DNA from: Niallia alba
Lineage (GTDB): Bacteria; Bacillota; Bacilli; Bacillales; Cytobacillaceae
Length of the DNA stretch: 64,000 nucleotides
Assembly (NCBI RefSeq): GCF_012933555.1
Contig: NZ_JABBPK010000001.1
Coordinates: 2,644,001-2,708,000, forward strand
Direction: 5' to 3'
Shown: piece by piece, positions 59,130 through 64,000 of the stretch
How the letters are laid out: the number at the start of each line of letters is the position of its first letter
How positions within the stretch are numbered: position 1 is the stretch's first letter
Position numbers and translations under genes: made by a program
The notes under the pieces: model-generated
The model's input: only the letters and a program-made list of their open reading frames with translations
Database searches by the model: none
What the model was told of the DNA's origin: nothing

Positions 59130-60152
59130 TTATTTACAGAGTTCCTTTAACCAATTCATTAAATCCTTATTTTCATCCCAAACGGGAACATTCTGCTTAA
59201 CAACTTCCATATAGACTGCCTCCAACGCTTTCCTCTTCATTTGAGAGTTAGTTCTGGCATAATGTTCAGTTGTACTTACATTGACATGCCCTAATAAGTC
59301 CCTAATATAAATAAGGTTAACCCCAGCTTCTAATAGATGCATAGCCTTAGTGTGTCTCATCATATGAGGTTTCAATTTATCTGGGAACATTATTTCTGAA
59401 TGTAATTCCTTGGCTTTTATTAAATATTTCTCCAAAATATATGTTATTCCCGGCCGTGTAAAGGGCTGGCGGGCACTATTATAAAATAATGGATGATTTT
59501 GTTTACCATTTTCCAACAAATAATTCTCTTTAAGATAGTTTTCTAATAAATCTCTAGTTTTCCCCATGATAGGAACGTATCTTGCCTTGCCACCTTTCCC
59601 CATCAATAAAACAGTAGCTGGTTTAGCTAGACGAATATTTCCAACTTTTAAATCGATTAATTCCTGTATTCGTGCTCCTGTGTCATAAAGAAGGGCCATA
59701 ATAATTAAATCACGACGACCCTTAGCTGTATTTGTGTTCGGTTGTTCAAATAAAACCTTTAGACTTTCTTGTGTCAGATAATCTATTGGCTTTATTTCTC
59801 TCTTTTTGAATGGGATACATAATATTTTCTGGCACTCAAACATATTTTCTGGATTTTCCATCTGCACATATCGATAGAAACTGTGAATAGCTGCTAAACG
59901 TTGATTACGTGTATTAATGCTTATCTCTTTTGTCTTTTCAAGCCAAACTAGAAAGTCTTGTATGGTATCGGATTTTATCATATTAAAAGTCAAGGATTCG
60001 GGGCTGATTTGTAATTCCGTATCACAAAATTTCAGTATCTGTTTAAACGTGTCCCGATATGACTTGATTGTATTTGTACTGACATTTCTCTGTCCTGGAA
60101 GATATTGCGATAAATAGCGAGTCAAAGTCTTAGCGAAATCAGTCTGCTTCAT
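59130..60152 (-). CDS. Tyrosine recombinase, third gene of the RIT trio
   Basis: 340 residues: N-terminal core-binding domain (LTRYLSQYLPGQRNVSTNTI), then the catalytic domain with Arg in TGARIQELIDL, Lys in LMGKGGKARYVP, HxxR in HMMRHTKAMHLLEAG, His in LLGHVNVSTTEHY and the Tyr nucleophile in EHYAR. XerD-like. It overlaps the preceding gene by 14 bp. Confidence 0.93.
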   Translation of the reverse strand: MKQTDFAKTLTRYLSQYLPGQRNVSTNTIKSYRDTFKQILKFCDTELQISPESLTFNMIKSDTIQDFLVWLEKTKEISINTRNQRLAAIHSFYRYVQMENPENMFECQKILCIPFKKREIKPIDYLTQESLKVLFEQPNTNTAKGRRDLIIMALLYDTGARIQELIDLKVGNIRLAKPATVLLMGKGGKARYVPIMGKTRDLLENYLKENYLLENGKQNHPLFYNSARQPFTRPGITYILEKYLIKAKELHSEIMFPDKLKPHMMRHTKAMHLLEAGVNLIYIRDLLGHVNVSTTEHYARTNSQMKRKALEAVYMEVVKQNVPVWDENKDLMNWLKELCK

Positions 60153-61122
60153 GAAAAAATACCTCCGGTATTAAGGTTGAATAGTGTTCTTCAATAGAAG
60201 CAGTAATCGTTGGATATAATTCAGCTGTAAGTCTTAGATAATGTTGGGTACCTCTTAAATCGACATGACCTAAGTAAGTAGAAAGATAGGGAAGGAGATT
60301 TGTTAAATCCTCTCCATTTAGTACCCACTTCTTTAAACAATGAACAGAAAAAGTATGCCTTAGATCATGAAGTCTTGGGCCTTTACCACTATGGGATATT
60401 CCAGCTTTCCATAGTAAATCCCTGAAGAGCTTATATACAGTACCCTCCTTATAATGCCCGCCATATGGTGATGGAAAAAAGTAATCTTCAGAGGACCCAT
60501 AACTATGAACCTTATGTGAGTACTGACGGCATTGCTCTGTCAATGTTTCTGCCATTGGAACAAGTCTTTCCTTACCGAGTTTGGCTTTTCGAACTAATAG
60601 AGTTCCGTTTTCTAAATCAACATCATCTAGTTTCAACTTTAGAGCTTCTGAGATTCTAAGACCACATCCATATAACATTCTTATTAGTAGCTGTAGGACA
60701 ATATTTCTATTAGGTGATGCTTTAGAAACTGGAGCATTATCACAAACAATAAATAAATCTCTCATTTCATCTTCAGTAAAAATATGTGGCATATAAGAAT
60801 ATCTTGTAATTGTCACAGCTGCAGCTGGATAAATATAAGCTTCATACCCAAGTCGAACCATGTATTTTGCAAAGCCTCTAACTATTGAAATTCTTCCGCT
60901 TCTAGTACTATCAGTCTCATTCGGTTTCTTTCTAGTCCATTGTAATACTATTTCTTTAGTAAGCCGTTTCTCGGTCAAGTGACTTTCGACGAGAAAAATA
61001 TCAAGATATTTCAATAGAGAAGCACCTTTAATATATTTATAACCAATAGCTCTCTGTTCCTTTACATATCCGTTTAAAAGCTCGCTAAGATTGCTTGTAA
61101 AAATAACTTTATCTTGAGTCAT
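60139..61122 (-). CDS. Tyrosine recombinase, second gene of the RIT trio
   Basis: 327 residues: catalytic Arg in YGCGLRISEALKLKL, Lys in VRKAKLGKERLVP, HDLRHTFSVHCLKKW, and YLGHVDLRGTQHYLRL with the nucleophile Tyr. It overlaps both neighbours by 14 bp, so all three recombinases are translated from one message. Confidence 0.93.
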   Translation of the reverse strand: MTQDKVIFTSNLSELLNGYVKEQRAIGYKYIKGASLLKYLDIFLVESHLTEKRLTKEIVLQWTRKKPNETDSTRSGRISIVRGFAKYMVRLGYEAYIYPAAAVTITRYSYMPHIFTEDEMRDLFIVCDNAPVSKASPNRNIVLQLLIRMLYGCGLRISEALKLKLDDVDLENGTLLVRKAKLGKERLVPMAETLTEQCRQYSHKVHSYGSSEDYFFPSPYGGHYKEGTVYKLFRDLLWKAGISHSGKGPRLHDLRHTFSVHCLKKWVLNGEDLTNLLPYLSTYLGHVDLRGTQHYLRLTAELYPTITASIEEHYSTLIPEVFFHEAD

Positions 61123-62356
61123 TTTTAAATACCTCCTCTGGATCTAGAGCACATTTTCTTAAACTTTTGATATCAGTTTGTAAATATACTGCCGTAGATC
61201 TTGAGTTGATATGCCCAAGAACTTCTGAGATTACAGGGAGAGGGGTACCTTGTTCTAGGAGAGAACTTGCTAATGTATGCCTAAGTGAATGTAAACCATG
61301 GCGTTTTTCCTTCGAGACAGTGATACCAGCCTTTCTTGTATGCTTAGTTATAATGTTATGTAGATTGGCATCTCTACCAAATGCCTCATACGGTGCATTC
61401 ATCCGTAAAAAAACAAATGGTGAATCACTTACTGGACGAGCTTCCTTTAGATAGTCAATCAATGCCCAACCAATATCATTAAGTATTGGATAAGAAACCA
61501 TTCTTTTGGTTTTATTCTGTTTTAGTACTATGGTTTTATTTTCCCAATCAAGATCTGTAAGTTTTAAGGATTTAATGTCTCCTGCTCGAATTCCAAGACG
61601 TGCTACTAGGAGAAGGATGGCATAATCCCTTTTTCCAGTTGGATTTCCTCTATCAATGTTTTCAAGCATTGAGACTACGTCTTCTTGTTTCCATACCGAA
61701 GGTATAGGTGGATAATAGTATTTCTTTTGTTTTGGTACTTTTAATGAAAGGTCTTCCTGCGTATTTTGATTAAGAAAAAGAAAACGTAAGAATACTCTTA
61801 GCGTCGTCAAAATTGATGCCATACTTTTTTCATGATGTGCAAAGATTGTTTTGACATAATCAGATATGGTTTCACCTGTGATCTCATTAACATTTTGAAT
61901 ACCACGTGCATCTAGATAATGTATGAAAAAGTACAGTCTTTGCATACGTGTACGAAGTCCTCTTTTTGAATACTCGTTTTCAGCACATTCTTTTTCGTAC
62001 GCAACTAGTTCTTTTTCGAATTGACTTGGTTTTACATAACCTGGCTTTTTAAATATCCTCCGTATTATGACTCCATGCAACTGATAATCACCAAGGACTC
62101 TAATTCTTCGAATAGGGCCTCTTAAAAATTTCGGCATTGCTTCAACATAATAATTGATAGTGCAGTCATACTTTACTTTTAAGAATTCACTACCTAGTTC
62201 TTCAGAATAATATTTCTCTTTCTTTTCTGTTGCGAAAGCAACAACACGCTTATAAAATGCTCGATATCCACAGATCGAATTATAGGAATAATTCAGTCTC
62301 TCAAGTTCTGCTAATACATTGAAAACTAGTTCCTCAACAGGAGTTTTTTCATTCAT
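61109..62356 (-). CDS. Tyrosine recombinase, first gene of the RIT trio
   Basis: 415 residues, longest of the three, with an extended N-terminal domain (EELVFNVLAELERLNYSYNSI). Catalytic residues in ARLGIRAGDIKSLKL, LKQNKTKRMVSYP, HSLRHTLASSLLEQG and VLGHINSRSTAVYLQ. ATG 62356 is preceded on the minus strand by AGGTGGTGCC. The order long, short, short is typical of RIT elements. Confidence 0.93.
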   Translation of the reverse strand: MNEKTPVEELVFNVLAELERLNYSYNSICGYRAFYKRVVAFATEKKEKYYSEELGSEFLKVKYDCTINYYVEAMPKFLRGPIRRIRVLGDYQLHGVIIRRIFKKPGYVKPSQFEKELVAYEKECAENEYSKRGLRTRMQRLYFFIHYLDARGIQNVNEITGETISDYVKTIFAHHEKSMASILTTLRVFLRFLFLNQNTQEDLSLKVPKQKKYYYPPIPSVWKQEDVVSMLENIDRGNPTGKRDYAILLLVARLGIRAGDIKSLKLTDLDWENKTIVLKQNKTKRMVSYPILNDIGWALIDYLKEARPVSDSPFVFLRMNAPYEAFGRDANLHNIITKHTRKAGITVSKEKRHGLHSLRHTLASSLLEQGTPLPVISEVLGHINSRSTAVYLQTDIKSLRKCALDPEEVFKNDSR

Positions 62357-62404
62357 AAGGCACCACCTAGATAATATTTTTAAACATCATCCATTGTGGT
62401 GAAT

Positions 62405-62937
<533 letters not shown>

Positions 62938-63069
62938 TAATGTAAACACTAGCTGCAAGCCTATGTAAATTTCGCTGCATTTTTCTGCACTTTTTGCTTG
63001 CAAAAAACAGCCTGATTGTTGAAGACTAAAGTTTATATTCACCAAGAAATGCTCTTATCCTAACAAATT

Positions 63070-63753
63070 TTATTTAGGACTTACATGTATGCCTTCACTC
63101 TCTCGCCAATCTGCGTAAAGTATACGCTTTACATTATCATATCCATTGGTAGTTAATTGGTTATCTAACCACTGTTGATCAAATCCGAGTTCATGTAAAT
63201 TATCCCATAAAATTTCCCCATCTATAATTAACGATGTTGGGAGGTCTACTGGACTTTCTGGAAGATTGAGATCTTGCTTGTCTGGTTTTTGATACTTGGA
63301 TTTTAATAATAAACTTATTTGCCCATTAGCTTCCAATATACCGTATTTGACTTCGCGAACTGAAAAGACATTATTTTGACGGAGTATACTCAATACTTGA
63401 TTTACATCCAATTTGTTCTTTGTAAGTAACTTTCTGTCCATAACACCATCTCGAATGATGATGTTAGGATTGCCTAATAAGAGAGAACGTGTCGATTTAT
63501 TTTTTAGAGTCATAAACTCTATTCCCAACATAAGAAACGTCCACAATCCGATGGCATATAAAAAATGAAAAATCCCTACCTTATCTTCATAAATGGTATT
63601 TCCTAAAAAATCTCCAAGTACTAACACAAAAACTAAGTGAAACGGGGTTAACTGATAGATGGATGTTCTGCCTGTTATGATAATGATAAAAAATAAAGTG
63701 GCAAAACCAACGATGACTTTGATCGTCAGTAAACCAATATTAACTTCTTCCAA
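63070..63753 (-). CDS. yetF: YetF-type DUF421 membrane protein
   Basis: About 227 residues from TTG 63753 (GGAGG upstream); a TTG at 63768 gives five more. Three N-terminal transmembrane helices (LTIKVIVGFATLFFIIII; PFHLVFVLVLGDFLGN; YAIGLWTFLMLGIEF), then the cytosolic DUF421 domain (NPNIIIRDGVMDRKLLTKNKLDVNQVLSILRQNNV). YetF/DUF421 proteins occur in the mobile spoVA operons linked to spore heat resistance. A broken copy of its 5' end lies at 49831-50131. Confidence 0.9.
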   Translation of the reverse strand: MEEVNIGLLTIKVIVGFATLFFIIIITGRTSIYQLTPFHLVFVLVLGDFLGNTIYEDKVGIFHFLYAIGLWTFLMLGIEFMTLKNKSTRSLLLGNPNIIIRDGVMDRKLLTKNKLDVNQVLSILRQNNVFSVREVKYGILEANGQISLLLKSKYQKPDKQDLNLPESPVDLPTSLIIDGEILWDNLHELGFDQQWLDNQLTTNGYDNVKRILYADWRESEGIHVSPK

Positions 63754-63776
63754 AGTTTTTTCCTCCAATTTAAATT

Positions 63777-64000
63777 TTACTTAGTTGTAAGATCTTGAGG
63801 TTTAGATAAAGAGGCTAGTTTTAGTATTAAAGCTCGAGTTACAATTCCAACCATGATGTAATATATGAATGAATATCTGTATCTCCACTCTAAATAATTA
63901 ACAAGTTTGACCCACTCGCAAAAGGGTTCACCTATATAGGCATATGTTAGTGCCATAATGATCTGGGCTAAAATAAAAGATTTCCATCTTCTAAAATATT
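63777..64000 (-). CDS. Small membrane protein, cut by the right window edge
   Basis: The last ~73 residues of a minus-strand gene: RRWKSFILAQIIMALTYAYIG, then LVNYLEWRYRYSFIYYIMVGIVTRALIL, ending SKPQDLTTK and a TAA at 63777-63779. Two transmembrane segments. It lies directly upstream of yetF, nine bases from its first possible start, so the two likely share an operon. Family not recognised. Confidence 0.7.
   Translation of the reverse strand, partial: YFRRWKSFILAQIIMALTYAYIGEPFCEWVKLVNYLEWRYRYSFIYYIMVGIVTRALILKLASLSKPQDLTTK

Overview
The window looks like a chromosome segment from an endospore-forming, low-GC Gram-positive rod of the Bacillaceae. Support comes from strong AGGAGG-type ribosome binding sites, many U-tailed terminators, TTG/GTG starts, an L-box riboswitch, a CIRCE-like operator, and spore genes (GerA/B/C, CwlJ, DUF1657, YetF, YhcN/YlaJ-type lipoprotein). 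Species is not claimed; a Niallia/Bacillus-type host is a guess from gene content.

Bases 1-37,700 are ordinary chromosomal metabolism and housekeeping. In order: the end of a LytTR response regulator beside a CstA-family peptide/pyruvate transporter; an EAL-domain remnant; glutaminase; an E. coli-type SAM decarboxylase; an M20 amidohydrolase; a chemoreceptor; a cytoplasmic alpha-amylase; a frameshifted LysE exporter; methionine aminopeptidase; a lysine-riboswitch-controlled amino-acid permease; a PadR/HAAS pair; catalase; HtpG behind a CIRCE-like element; an MBL-fold enzyme; a second LysE; an ISLre2 element; a diguanylate cyclase; a PLA2-like mini-protein; MFS exporter; DUF1906 protein; L-lactate dehydrogenase; the YcgR/YcgQ pair; a lipoprotein polysaccharide deacetylase; and a second PadR operon. 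Two interspersed repeat families (A: hairpin-forming; B: MITE-like with terminal inverted repeats) and a 41-bp tandem array lie between genes.

Bases 37,724-47,400 are a Tn3-family transposon with 37-bp terminal inverted repeats. Its transposase is decayed and its resolvase is frameshifted, but it carries a spore-germination cargo: a cell-wall amidase, a gerB-gerA-gerC receptor operon, and a small protein of unknown family that has a relative just outside the transposon.

Bases 47,400-64,000 are a mosaic of mobile elements stacked in a spore-related locus. An IS256-type element sits inside an IS4-type transposase gene with a visible 9-bp target duplication. A recombinase-in-trio (RIT) element, three overlapping tyrosine recombinase genes, sits inside the P-loop codons of an IS21 istB gene. 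A second Tn3 transposase fragment cuts a YhcN/YlaJ-type lipoprotein gene. Around these lie DUF1657, CwlJ, a YlxY-like deacetylase, YitT and YetF genes plus pseudogene copies of DUF1657 and yetF. The combination resembles the mobile spoVA/heat-resistance and germination islands known from Bacillus, here broken up; no spoVAC/D/E gene is visible.

Several genes (lysE, tnpR, gerA, the gerB start) are broken by single-base changes in short homopolymers, so either real decay or sequencing indels must be considered before calling them dead.
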